A stretch of 64,000 bases of DNA from Bacillota bacterium. GTDB taxonomy: Bacteria > Bacillota > Clostridia > Lachnospirales > Lachnospiraceae. The stretch is from contig JAEYSV010000019.1 of NCBI GenBank assembly GCA_023434365.1, positions 186,001 through 250,000 of the forward strand. The letters are read 5' to 3'. Position numbers and translations under genes: made by a program. How positions within the stretch are numbered: the first letter of the stretch is position 1; each line of letters starts with the position of its first letter. A model generated the notes under the pieces. The model saw only the letters and a list, made by a program, of their open reading frames with translations, did not search any database and had not been told where the DNA came from. Shown piece by piece: positions 8,741 to 17,072 of the stretch.

Positions 8741-9544
8741 TTGGATATAGCAACTATATTAGGTATCATAATAAGTTTTGCATTAGTTGTTTATGGTATT
8801 ATTGGAGGGGATCAAGGTGTTAGTGCCATATATAACTTTATTGACATGCCTTCAGTATATATTACGATTGGTGGTACTTTCGCCACGATGCTAACAATGT
8901 CAAAGAGTATCCCGGATTTTATTCTATCAATGAAAACTTTTTCTTTGGCATTTAAAAAGTCAAAATATGATATATCTCAAACGATTAATCAGATTATTAC
9001 GTTATCAAATACTGCAAGAAAAGAAGGATTATTAGCATTAGAGGAATCAGCCAATAACATTGATGAGGAATTCTTAAAAAAGGGAATATTACTTATTGTT
9101 GATGGTACGGACCCTGAACTAGTTCGTAGTATTATGGAGACTGAACTTGATTGTGCGGCTTCTCGTCATAAAAGTCGTATTGAGTTCTGGGAAAATGTTG
9201 CCTCTATGGGTCCAGCTTGGGGTATGATTGGTACATTACTTGGTCTGGTTAACATGCTAAAAATGTTAGATGATGCTGCAGCAATCGGGCCCAATATGGC
9301 AATAGCATTAATTACAACTCTATACGGTTCTTTATTAGCAAACTGGCTGGCTACTCCGGTTGCAAATAAGCTTAAAGTTAACGATGGATTGGAAGTCATG
9401 ATGAAAGAAGTCATGGTGGAAGGCATTTTATCTATTCAGGCAGGAGAAAACCCTCGTGTTATTGAGGAAAAATTAAAGTCATTTTTAGATGCAACACAAC
9501 GCAAGTCTCTAGGTGCAGTAGAGGAAGGTGAGAACGTTGGCTAG
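8741..9544 (+). CDS. motA: Flagellar stator protein MotA
   Basis: MotA forms, with MotB, the proton or sodium channel that drives rotation. The 267-residue product has four hydrophobic segments (about 3-22, 35-53, 150-170 and 180-203). It carries the conserved WENVASMGPAWGMIGTLLGL region and a cytoplasmic loop between segments 2 and 3 that contacts FliG. A GTG at 8732 lies inside the AGGTGA ribosome site, so the TTG at 8741 (MDIATILG) is the likelier start. It overlaps motB by 8 nt. Confidence 0.94.
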   Translation: MDIATILGIIISFALVVYGIIGGDQGVSAIYNFIDMPSVYITIGGTFATMLTMSKSIPDFILSMKTFSLAFKKSKYDISQTINQIITLSNTARKEGLLALEESANNIDEEFLKKGILLIVDGTDPELVRSIMETELDCAASRHKSRIEFWENVASMGPAWGMIGTLLGLVNMLKMLDDAAAIGPNMAIALITTLYGSLLANWLATPVANKLKVNDGLEVMMKEVMVEGILSIQAGENPRVIEEKLKSFLDATQRKSLGAVEEGENVG

Positions 9545-10358
9545 AAGAAAGAAGGCAGAAGAAGGAAAAAAGGGAGCACCAGAATGGATGGCCACCTTTA
9601 GTGATTTAATGAATCTCTTACTTTGCTTCTTCGTATTGTTGTTTTCCATGTCTAATGTTGATGCTGCTAAGTTTGAGCAGGTAGTGGCATCGCTAACCAA
9701 CAGTTTCACTATTTTCCCAGATGGTGGCGCTGGGATAGGAGACGGAAGATTGATTAATAATGGGGTGAGTCAGTTACAGAACCTGGGTACTTATTTTAAG
9801 GACATGGGTAATACAAGTAATGATGAGAATAATAAAACACCTGATTCGGTTGATGAATATAAGGAACAACTAAAGGAAGAGCAAAAAAAGGCAGGCGAGA
9901 AACTGTATGATGAAATCACAGGTCTTGTGAAAGCAAATAAAATCGAGCAATATATCAGTGTTGGTTTGGATGAAGAATTTCAGTATATCAAGATTAGCAT
10001 GTATGGTGCCATTCTTTTTGACTCAGGAAAGGCAGAGATTAAGCCTAGTGCGGTTGGAATCTTATCAAAGATTGGAGATATATTAAAAAAATATGAGAAG
10101 TATCGAATTGGGATTGAAGGACATACAGACAATGTACCAATTACGAATGCCACACTCTTTAAAAATAACTGGTGGCTTTCTCAAGCTAGAGCCGGCAATG
10201 TACTTGAATATTTTATAAGCGAAAAAACCCTAAGTCCAAAGAACTTAGAAGCAATTGGAAAAGGTGAATATGATCCGGTGACAGATAATAAAACTGATGA
10301 GAGCAGAAGAAAAAATCGGCGTGTCGAAATAAAAATTTACAATGATATTAACAACTAA
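9537..10358 (+). CDS. motB: Flagellar stator protein MotB
   Basis: MotB anchors the stator to peptidoglycan and supplies the ion-binding aspartate. A basic N-terminus is followed by the single membrane helix with the channel residue in the motif EWMATFSDLMNLLLCFF (Asp23 with the TTG start at 9537). The OmpA-like peptidoglycan-binding domain (about 150-270) contains GIEGHTDNVPI and the NRRVEI end motif. The GTG at 9528 is within the ribosome-binding stretch, so the TTG at 9537 is preferred. It overlaps the motA stop. Ion type cannot be told from the sequence alone. Confidence 0.94.
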   Translation: MARRKKAEEGKKGAPEWMATFSDLMNLLLCFFVLLFSMSNVDAAKFEQVVASLTNSFTIFPDGGAGIGDGRLINNGVSQLQNLGTYFKDMGNTSNDENNKTPDSVDEYKEQLKEEQKKAGEKLYDEITGLVKANKIEQYISVGLDEEFQYIKISMYGAILFDSGKAEIKPSAVGILSKIGDILKKYEKYRIGIEGHTDNVPITNATLFKNNWWLSQARAGNVLEYFISEKTLSPKNLEAIGKGEYDPVTDNKTDESRRKNRRVEIKIYNDINN

Positions 10359-10375
10359 GGAGTAGGAGAAAAATA

Positions 10376-10891
10376 ATGAAGAAGAATATGGTGTCAATTC
10401 TGATCATGGCATTAGTGACAATTAATGTGGTTTTATCAGCGTTAATTATTTTTGTGATGATGCCTACAATGAATAAGATGGATAATCTTTTGACAGATAT
10501 CGCTGCGGTGATTCATCTTGAACTTGAAGATCCAAATGTGGAAGAAGAGGAAGAAATCAGCATCGCAGATACAGAGACACTTAAGATTGATAGTCCGTTT
10601 AATATTAATCTCAAAGCAGATGGCTCAGGTACCCTACACTATGCTGGAATTAGTTCCATTTCTATCACCCTCAATAAAAAAGCAGAGGACTTTAGTGAGG
10701 TACAGGCCCTTCTTTCTCAAAGAACGGTAGAGATTACAGAAATCATTAATAATACGTTTGCACAGTATACGTTAGCAGAGGCAAATGGTAACCGAGATAA
10801 GGTAAAAAACAAGGTTTTAGAACAGTTAAAAGTAACGTTTGAAACTGATTGCATCTTGAATGTCGCATTCGGTAATTTGGTGTTTCAATAG
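10376..10891 (+). CDS. fliL: Flagellar basal body-associated protein FliL
   Basis: FliL is a single-pass inner-membrane protein that surrounds the stator and supports its recruitment and function. The 171-residue product has one N-terminal membrane segment (about 5-29, VSILIMALVTINVVLSALII), an acidic linker, and a stomatin-like periplasmic domain. That domain ends in the typical ...IINNTFAQYTLAEANGN... and VAFGNLVFQ pattern. It follows motB by 17 nt and precedes fliM, the usual place. Confidence 0.88.
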   Translation: MKKNMVSILIMALVTINVVLSALIIFVMMPTMNKMDNLLTDIAAVIHLELEDPNVEEEEEISIADTETLKIDSPFNINLKADGSGTLHYAGISSISITLNKKAEDFSEVQALLSQRTVEITEIINNTFAQYTLAEANGNRDKVKNKVLEQLKVTFETDCILNVAFGNLVFQ

Positions 10892-11000
10892 AGCAAATTG
10901 CATATAATTTTCTTTATTATTGCAAAATGTTGTGGTAATATATAATTGACATACGAAATATAGCATATTGGTTACTTTTTTGTAGTTGGAGGTGAAGGGA

Positions 11001-11981
11001 ATGGGAGATGTCTTATCTCAAAATGAGATAGATAGTCTGCTGGCTGCACTAGGTAGTGGCGAACTGGATGCTGAAGAGATGAAAGTCTCTAATGACAAAT
11101 CCGTAAAGAATTATGATTTCCGTCGGCCTTCAAAATTTTCCAAGGAGCACCTAAGAACTTTAGATATTATGTTCGAGCATTATGCCAGGTTGTTATCTAC
11201 CAATTTACCGGCATATTTAAGAAAGAATGTGCAGATAGATGTTATTAATTCGGAAGCAGTAGCTTACTCGGAGTTTACCAATGCATTATCTAATCCGGTT
11301 TTACTTGGAATTGTTAATTTTGAACCATTGGAAGGTAATATAATAATTGAATTGGCTGCAAATGTAGGTTATGCCATGATTGATCGAATGCTTGGTGGCA
11401 ATGGACTTCCACTTGAAAAATCCAGAGATTTTTCAGAAATCGAATTGGGTATCCTAGAACGAATCATGAATGTTTGTACGAATCTTCTTCGTGAACCTTG
11501 GCAAAGTGTTGTAGATTTGCATCCGAGACTGGAGCGAATCGAAACAAACTCACAATTTGCACAGTTTATTTCACCGAATGAAATGATCTCAATCGTTACG
11601 ATGAATATCAGAATCGGATCCGTGGAAGGCCTTATGAATATTTGCTTACCATATAACTGTTTGGAATCAGTAATTGACAAGTTGAATACAAAATTCTGGT
11701 ACTCTACTATGAAGGTACAGGATAGTGAAAAATATAAAGCAATCATAGAAAGTTCACTCGGTAGAGCGAAGATTCCAATTCGTGCAGAACTTGGGCGAAG
11801 CATGATTACCGTAAACGATTTCATTAACATACAAGTGGGTGATATTATCCGGATAGGTACAAGAGTTGAGGATGAACTTGATGTGTACGTTGGAAATGTG
11901 AAAAAATTTGTTGCGTCACCAGGGTCGTCATCAAATCGTTATGCGGTTAGAGTCACATCAATAATCAGGGAGGAAGAATAG
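11001..11981 (+). CDS. fliM: Flagellar motor switch protein FliM
   Basis: FliM forms the middle of the C ring and receives phosphorylated CheY. The N-terminal docking peptide MGDVLSQNEIDSLLAAL (LSQxEID motif) is intact, followed by the CheC-like middle domain (about 45-225) and the C-terminal SpoA domain (about 245-320). The frame is open from a TTG at 10986, but that codon immediately precedes GGAGGTGAAGGG; the ATG at 11001 is the proper start. The protein is 326 residues long. The 109-nt gap before it contains a TTGACA at 10947 but no good -10 at the right distance. Confidence 0.96.
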   Translation: MGDVLSQNEIDSLLAALGSGELDAEEMKVSNDKSVKNYDFRRPSKFSKEHLRTLDIMFEHYARLLSTNLPAYLRKNVQIDVINSEAVAYSEFTNALSNPVLLGIVNFEPLEGNIIIELAANVGYAMIDRMLGGNGLPLEKSRDFSEIELGILERIMNVCTNLLREPWQSVVDLHPRLERIETNSQFAQFISPNEMISIVTMNIRIGSVEGLMNICLPYNCLESVIDKLNTKFWYSTMKVQDSEKYKAIIESSLGRAKIPIRAELGRSMITVNDFINIQVGDIIRIGTRVEDELDVYVGNVKKFVASPGSSSNRYAVRVTSIIREEE

Positions 11982-11983
11982 AT

Positions 11984-13096
11984 ATGGATGGAATGCTCTC
12001 TCAAGAAGAGATTAATGCATTATTAAGTGGAATGTCAGGCAACTCGTCCTCCACATCATCTGATAATGGTGTCGAGCAGATATCAAATGAGGAAAAGGAT
12101 GCCATTGGAGAAATCTCGAATATCAGTATGGGGACAGCCGCAACCACATTGTCAACTTTAGTGAATCGTAAGGTTACCATAACAACACCTACGGTATCCT
12201 TAGCAACTTGGGAAAAGGTTTCTTCGGGTTTTGATAAACCTTGTGTATTTATCCAGATTAATTATAAAGAAGGATTGTCAGGTAATAACATCCTAATTAT
12301 TCAACAGCGTGACAGTCAGGTCATTACAGATCTGATGATGGGCGGTGATGGGACGAATGTGGATGGAGAATTCAGTGAATTCCATTTGTCAGCAATCTGT
12401 GAAGCAATGAATCAAATGATGGGATCCTCCTCAACCTCATTATCATCAATGCTTGAAACAATCGTAGATATTAGTCCACCAGTTGCAAAGCTGATTGAAA
12501 AAAATCAACCACTGAATGATATGTTCCCATTAGTAAGTGAGCCGTTTGTAAAGGTATCATTTCGAATGGAAATTCAGGGTGTGGTAGACAGTGAGATAAT
12601 GCAACTTTATAACGTGGATTTTGCCAGAGATTTGTATAAGCAGTTTATAAAGGATGAGGCTGCTCTTGCTACAGCAAGTATGCCTCAGGCAGCAAGCGTT
12701 AAACAGACTGAAATGAATCAGATTCCGATTAACATGGGAGGAAATCAGAATATGATGAATAATTCAGGTAATCTAAGTTATGCACAGATGCCGGAACAAG
12801 AGGTAAATGTTTCAGCTGCCCAGTTCCAACCTTTCCGCAGCACATTAAACCCGGTACTGCAGCAGGAAAACATTGGGCTGATTATGGATGTTCCATTAGA
12901 AGTGACGGTGGAGTTAGGACGTACCCATAAGTCCATAAAGGAAATTTTGGAATTTGCACCGGGAACAATTATTGAACTTAATAAACTTGCCGGAGAACCT
13001 GTTGATGTTTTGGTAAACGGTAAGTATGTTGCCAAAGGCGAAGTAGTTGTTATCGAAGAAAGCTTCGGTATCAGAGTAACTGAAATTATAAAATAA
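11984..13096 (+). CDS. fliY: Flagellar motor switch phosphatase FliY
   Basis: FliY combines a CheY-P phosphatase with the FliN-type C-ring subunit. The order is a CheY-binding peptide (MLSQEEINALLSGM, residues 4-17), a linker, and a CheC-like domain with two phosphatase signatures (EKDAIGEISNISMG about 33-46, ICEAMNQMMG about 135-144). A Met/Gln/Asn-rich linker (about 225-285) then leads to the FliN/SpoA domain (about 290-370). It starts 2 nt after fliM. There is no separate fliN in the window, so FliY supplies that function. Confidence 0.95.
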   Translation: MDGMLSQEEINALLSGMSGNSSSTSSDNGVEQISNEEKDAIGEISNISMGTAATTLSTLVNRKVTITTPTVSLATWEKVSSGFDKPCVFIQINYKEGLSGNNILIIQQRDSQVITDLMMGGDGTNVDGEFSEFHLSAICEAMNQMMGSSSTSLSSMLETIVDISPPVAKLIEKNQPLNDMFPLVSEPFVKVSFRMEIQGVVDSEIMQLYNVDFARDLYKQFIKDEAALATASMPQAASVKQTEMNQIPINMGGNQNMMNNSGNLSYAQMPEQEVNVSAAQFQPFRSTLNPVLQQENIGLIMDVPLEVTVELGRTHKSIKEILEFAPGTIIELNKLAGEPVDVLVNGKYVAKGEVVVIEESFGIRVTEIIK

Positions 13097-13118
13097 CTTA
13101 CTAGAAGGAGATTAACGT

Positions 13119-13481
13119 ATGGCTAAAAATATTCTTATTTGTGATGACGCAGCGTTTATGAGAATGATGATTAAGGATATCCTAACAAAGAATGGATATA
13201 ATGTGGTTGGAGAGGCTGAGAATGGCCTTCGTGCAATTGAAAAATACAATGAATCAAAACCTGATTTGGTTATGATGGATATCACTATGCCAGAAATGGA
13301 TGGGATTCAAGCTCTTAAAAAAATTCGTGAAATAGATAATAGTGCCTGTGTAATTATGTGTTCTGCAATGGGACAACAAGCTATGGTTATTGAGTCAATT
13401 CAAAGTGGTGCAAAAGATTTTATTGTTAAACCATTTCAGGCTGATCGTGTAATTGAGGCGGTTAAAAAGGCAATAGGTTAA
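13119..13481 (+). CDS. cheY: Chemotaxis response regulator CheY
   Basis: A 120-residue single receiver domain. The acidic pocket is Asp9-Asp10, the phospho-acceptor is Asp54 (MMDITMPEMDG), and the conserved Ser and Lys are in MCSAMG and FIVKPF. CheA phosphorylates it; in the Bacillus-type system CheY-P binding to FliM favours counter-clockwise rotation. It sits between the two CheY-binding switch genes and fliO. AGAAGGAGA is its ribosome site. Confidence 0.96.
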   Translation: MAKNILICDDAAFMRMMIKDILTKNGYNVVGEAENGLRAIEKYNESKPDLVMMDITMPEMDGIQALKKIREIDNSACVIMCSAMGQQAMVIESIQSGAKDFIVKPFQADRVIEAVKKAIG

Positions 13482-13496
13482 AGTGAGGAAAAAAAC

Positions 13497-13985
13497 GTGT
13501 CGGGAATCTTATTTTTAGCAGGCAATGCTACTAAAAGTCCTTCGGGAAAGTTACCATCTACAAGTTATTATGAGCTTATCGTATTGGTGTTTATTTTTAT
13601 ACTGATTATGGTAGGAGCCTATTTTGTTACAAGATGGGTTGGTAATGCAGGTCTTAATATGCAAAAGAATAGTAATATTCGAGTATTAGAAATGTATCGC
13701 TTAAATCAAACCAAATATATTTATTTGGTTAAGATTGCTGATAAAACGGTAGCCCTTGGGATTACTAAAGATAAGATTGAATATCTGACAGAAGTCAATG
13801 AGGCAGATTTAAAAGTAGTTAAAACGCAGGATAAAATGAGATCAAGTTCTTTTCTTTCCCTTCTAATTAACAGAAAGAAAAATTCACAGTTTGATCAGTT
13901 CATGGATCATGAGTTTAGAAAGCAAAATGAAGCTGTTTCTAAAGAGAATGCAGAAAATAAAGATAGCGAGTTTAAGAATGAGTAG
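13497..13985 (+). CDS. fliO: Flagellar export protein FliO (FliZ-type)
   Basis: FliO is a small membrane protein that helps assemble the FliP ring of the export gate. The 162-residue product has one clear membrane segment (about 24-44, LIVLVFIFILIMVGAYFVTR). A basic cytoplasmic domain follows (IRVLEMYRLNQTKYIYLVKI), the usual FliO pattern, and then a charged tail. GTG is the start codon. The 3' end overlaps fliP by 8 nt. FliO is poorly conserved, and its place directly before fliP supports the name. Confidence 0.87.
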   Translation: MSGILFLAGNATKSPSGKLPSTSYYELIVLVFIFILIMVGAYFVTRWVGNAGLNMQKNSNIRVLEMYRLNQTKYIYLVKIADKTVALGITKDKIEYLTEVNEADLKVVKTQDKMRSSSFLSLLINRKKNSQFDQFMDHEFRKQNEAVSKENAENKDSEFKNE

Positions 13986-14811
13986 GAAATTTAAGCGATT
14001 AAGAAAATATGTTTCTTTTTGTGCATTTATTGGTTTGCTATTTGCAACTGTCCTTTTAATAGGATCAGATACGATACATGCTACTGGAGTGGATACTGAA
14101 ACAACAACTGGGGAGGAACAAACAGATAACCCAGAGGATGACTTTCAGTTTAATATCACATCGAATGCAGGAAGTGCCAGTTTATCAAGTACACTGCAAA
14201 TATTACTCGTACTAACCATAATTTCGTTAGCACCTTCTATCTTAATTATGGTGACCAGCTTTACGAGGATACTGATTGTACTGCATTTTACCAGGTCGGC
14301 GCTTGGAACTCAGTCAACCCCTCCTAACCAGGTGTTGATAGGGCTTGCTTTGTTTCTTACTTTCTTTATTATGTCGCCTGTGTTTATACAGGTGAATGAA
14401 ACAGCGCTGAAACCAATGAATGAGGGAACAATATCCGCTGAAGAAGCATTTGAAGCCGGTATAGTGCCAATCAGAGACTTCATGTATGGACAGACGAACC
14501 GAAAAGATTTGAAATTATTTCTTGAAATCGCTAATATCAGCACCGAATCATTAGAGGTAAAAGAAGATATTCCAATTACCGTCTTAATACCAGCGTTTAT
14601 TATTAGTGAGCTAAGGACTGCATTTATTATAGGATTTTTAATCTATATTCCTTTTATCATTATAGATATGGTGGTCGCTTCTACATTAATGTCGATGGGA
14701 ATGATGATGTTACCACCAACCACAATTTCCATGCCGTTTAAAATACTTCTGTTTATTCTGGCAGATGGATGGAATCTTATTATCGGTCAGGTTGTAAAAA
14801 CCTTTTATTAG
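13978..14811 (+). CDS. fliP: Flagellar export gate protein FliP
   Basis: FliP forms the pentameric core of the export gate. The 277-residue protein has a cleavable-type N-terminal segment (about 8-35) and a short acidic linker, then four membrane segments. It carries the conserved SLAPSILIMVTSFTRILIVL and a C-terminal SMGMMMLPPTTISMPFKILL. The ATG at 13978 overlaps the fliO stop by 8 nt. An upstream extension of the frame runs inside fliO and is rejected. Confidence 0.96.
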   Translation: MSRKFKRLRKYVSFCAFIGLLFATVLLIGSDTIHATGVDTETTTGEEQTDNPEDDFQFNITSNAGSASLSSTLQILLVLTIISLAPSILIMVTSFTRILIVLHFTRSALGTQSTPPNQVLIGLALFLTFFIMSPVFIQVNETALKPMNEGTISAEEAFEAGIVPIRDFMYGQTNRKDLKLFLEIANISTESLEVKEDIPITVLIPAFIISELRTAFIIGFLIYIPFIIIDMVVASTLMSMGMMMLPPTTISMPFKILLFILADGWNLIIGQVVKTFY

Positions 14812-14832
14812 TAAGCTAAGGAGGAGCACAAA

Positions 14833-15102
14833 GTGACAGATACAACGGTTATGGATATCGCCTATCAGGCAATTATGATTATTATAAAAACATCGGCCCC
14901 GTTATTAATTGTCTCTTTAGTTGTGGGGTTAATTATCAGTATTTTTCAGACAGTGACCTCAATTCAAGAGCAAACCCTTACCTTTGTTCCGAAGCTGATA
15001 GCCGTCTTTATCACCATTATCATCTGTGGTCATTGGATCTTAAATAGCATTGCTACCTTTTTTACAGATCTGATGACGAATTTAGATCAGTTTATTTATT
15101 AG
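14833..15102 (+). CDS. fliQ: Flagellar export gate protein FliQ
   Basis: FliQ is an 89-residue protein with two membrane helices (about 15-38 and 50-72) that packs around the FliP-FliR core. The conserved SLVVGLIISIFQTVTSIQEQ and TLTFVPKL segments are present. GTG is the start codon, preceded by GGAGGAGC. It lies between fliP and fliR with 21- and 28-nt gaps. Confidence 0.96.
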   Translation: MTDTTVMDIAYQAIMIIIKTSAPLLIVSLVVGLIISIFQTVTSIQEQTLTFVPKLIAVFITIIICGHWILNSIATFFTDLMTNLDQFIY

Positions 15103-15130
15103 ATGAGAGAGCAAAATAGTAGGAGCAGTT

Positions 15131-15904
15131 ATGCAATTTACCGTTGAAAACATTGAATTTTATTTACTTATATTGGTCCGCATTTCAGCTTTTGTATTTA
15201 CTGCACCGATATTTAGTGCTACTTCAATTCCTAGACCAGTACAGGCTGGGATTAGTGGATTTCTAACAATTGTAGTTGCATCAACAATAGACTACTCACC
15301 ATTAACATACAACACAGTATATGAAATGGCCGGGCTAATTATTTTAGAGTTGCTTACCGGCCTAATCATCGGTTTTTTTGCGAATATCTGCATTCATATC
15401 ATCAACTTTGCGGGTCATATGATTGATACCGAAATTGGATTTTCGATGGCAAGTATCTTTGATCCTGCATCTAGTATGCAGGTAACTATCTCGGCAAGTC
15501 TGTTTTCCTACTTTGTTATGCTGCTTATGCTTGTATCTGGTCTGCATCATTATCTTATACGGGCAATTATTGAGACATTTCAGATAATACCGATTGGAGG
15601 AGCAAAGCTTGCACCTGATTTTTACCTTGTGATGTTACAGTTTATCACTGATATGTTTATTATTGGATTTCGTATCATTTTACCGGTCTTTGCTTCGATA
15701 CTGGTAGTGAATGTTGTTCTTGCCATACTGGCAAAGGTTTCACCACAAATGAATATGTTTGTTGTTGGGTTTCAACTAAAAATACTAATTGGCTTAATTA
15801 TGTTTTTGGTGTTGGCAACTCTTTTGCCGGGAATAGGTAGTTTTATATTTGATGAAATCAGATTAATGGTTCAAACTGTTGTAGCTAGGTTATCTGGAGC
15901 ATAG
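15131..15904 (+). CDS. fliR: Flagellar export gate protein FliR
   Basis: FliR completes the export gate with FliP and FliQ. The 257-residue protein is very hydrophobic, with about six membrane segments. It contains conserved LELLTGLIIGFFANICIHII and GFSMASIFDP segments typical of the FliR/YscT family. It precedes flhB by 13 nt. In some clostridia fliR and flhB are fused; here they are separate. Confidence 0.95.
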   Translation: MQFTVENIEFYLLILVRISAFVFTAPIFSATSIPRPVQAGISGFLTIVVASTIDYSPLTYNTVYEMAGLIILELLTGLIIGFFANICIHIINFAGHMIDTEIGFSMASIFDPASSMQVTISASLFSYFVMLLMLVSGLHHYLIRAIIETFQIIPIGGAKLAPDFYLVMLQFITDMFIIGFRIILPVFASILVVNVVLAILAKVSPQMNMFVVGFQLKILIGLIMFLVLATLLPGIGSFIFDEIRLMVQTVVARLSGA

Positions 15905-15917
15905 AGGGTTGGATGCT

Positions 15918-17033
15918 GTGAAAGAAACAAGATTTTTATTGAAATATAACCTTCAGTTTTTTGCGGAGGGGCCAGGAGGGGAAAAAACCGAAGAGCCTAC
16001 CGCAAAAAAACTAAGTGATGCTAGAAATGAAGGCCAGGTGGCCAAAAGTAATGAATTGAACATTGGCGTCAGCCTGTTTGTAATGTTCTTATGCACCAAG
16101 ATTTTTATTGGCAGCATTGGGAATCAGTTTACTGAGAGTTTTATAAAGTATTATGGGTATATTGGATCCATAACACAAGATAGAAATAATGAAAATAAGA
16201 TTCTGGTAACGCTTGCTGATGTACTAATTGATATTATGATTATTATGTTTCCATTTTTAGCAATCACTTTAATCACTTCTTTTGTGGTTACAGTTGTTCA
16301 GGTAAAATGGAAAGTATCCACAAAACCACTAAAACCGAAGTTTTCTAAGTTTAATCCGGTACAGGGTTTTAAGAAAATGTTTGAAAAAGATAAGGTTATG
16401 GAATTAATCAAAGCGGTCGTCAAAATCGGAATCATATGCTATATGGTATATAGTGAAATTGATGATCAAATCGAAACAGTAGAGCAGCTATATTCCCTAA
16501 CTCTTATGCAGGCTATTTTTTTTATTGGTGATTTTGTCCTTAATATGGCGTTAAAAATTAGCGCTTTGTTTTTCATTATAGGATTAGCTGATTATATTTA
16601 TCAGAAACGTAAGTTTAAAAAAGATATGAGAATGACAAAACAGGAAATAAAGGATGAGTTTAAGCAAACTGAGGGTGATCCTCAGATTAAGGGAAGAATT
16701 CGTAGTAAAATGCGTGAAGTATCACAACGACGGATGATGCAGCAATTGCCGCAGGCGGATGTGGTTATTACCAACCCAACCCATTTGGCGGTAGCTTTAA
16801 AGTATGATAAAGAAAAAAGTGAAGCTCCAATCGTGATAGCAAAGGGTGCAGATTTTCTTGCAGCAAAAATTCGAGAAGTAGCAAAGGAGCATGACATAAC
16901 TATTGTGGAAAATAAACCGTTAGCCAGAATGCTATATACAAATGTTGAGGTGGGTGGCGAAATACCAAGTGAACTTTACCAGATGGTAGCGGAGGTTCTG
17001 GCATATGTATATCGGATTAAAAATAAAGTTTAA
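15918..17033 (+). CDS. flhB: Flagellar export specificity switch protein FlhB
   Basis: FlhB controls the change from hook to filament export. After a short N-terminus (LLKYNLQFFAEG, GEKTEEPTAKKL) come four membrane segments (about 45-220). The cytoplasmic domain has the self-cleavage motif NPTH in VVITNPTHLAVALKYD. I take the GTG at 15918, about 9 nt after GAGGG; a TTG at 15909 is too close to that site. This gives 371 residues. Confidence 0.95.
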   Translation: MKETRFLLKYNLQFFAEGPGGEKTEEPTAKKLSDARNEGQVAKSNELNIGVSLFVMFLCTKIFIGSIGNQFTESFIKYYGYIGSITQDRNNENKILVTLADVLIDIMIIMFPFLAITLITSFVVTVVQVKWKVSTKPLKPKFSKFNPVQGFKKMFEKDKVMELIKAVVKIGIICYMVYSEIDDQIETVEQLYSLTLMQAIFFIGDFVLNMALKISALFFIIGLADYIYQKRKFKKDMRMTKQEIKDEFKQTEGDPQIKGRIRSKMREVSQRRMMQQLPQADVVITNPTHLAVALKYDKEKSEAPIVIAKGADFLAAKIREVAKEHDITIVENKPLARMLYTNVEVGGEIPSELYQMVAEVLAYVYRIKNKV

Positions 17034-17072
17034 ATCAAAATGGACAGATAAAAATTTCAGGGAGGGATTGGA

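Noticed and set aside
10892..11000. Promoter at TTGACA (10947) before fliM
   Set aside because: No acceptable -10 lies 16-18 nt downstream.
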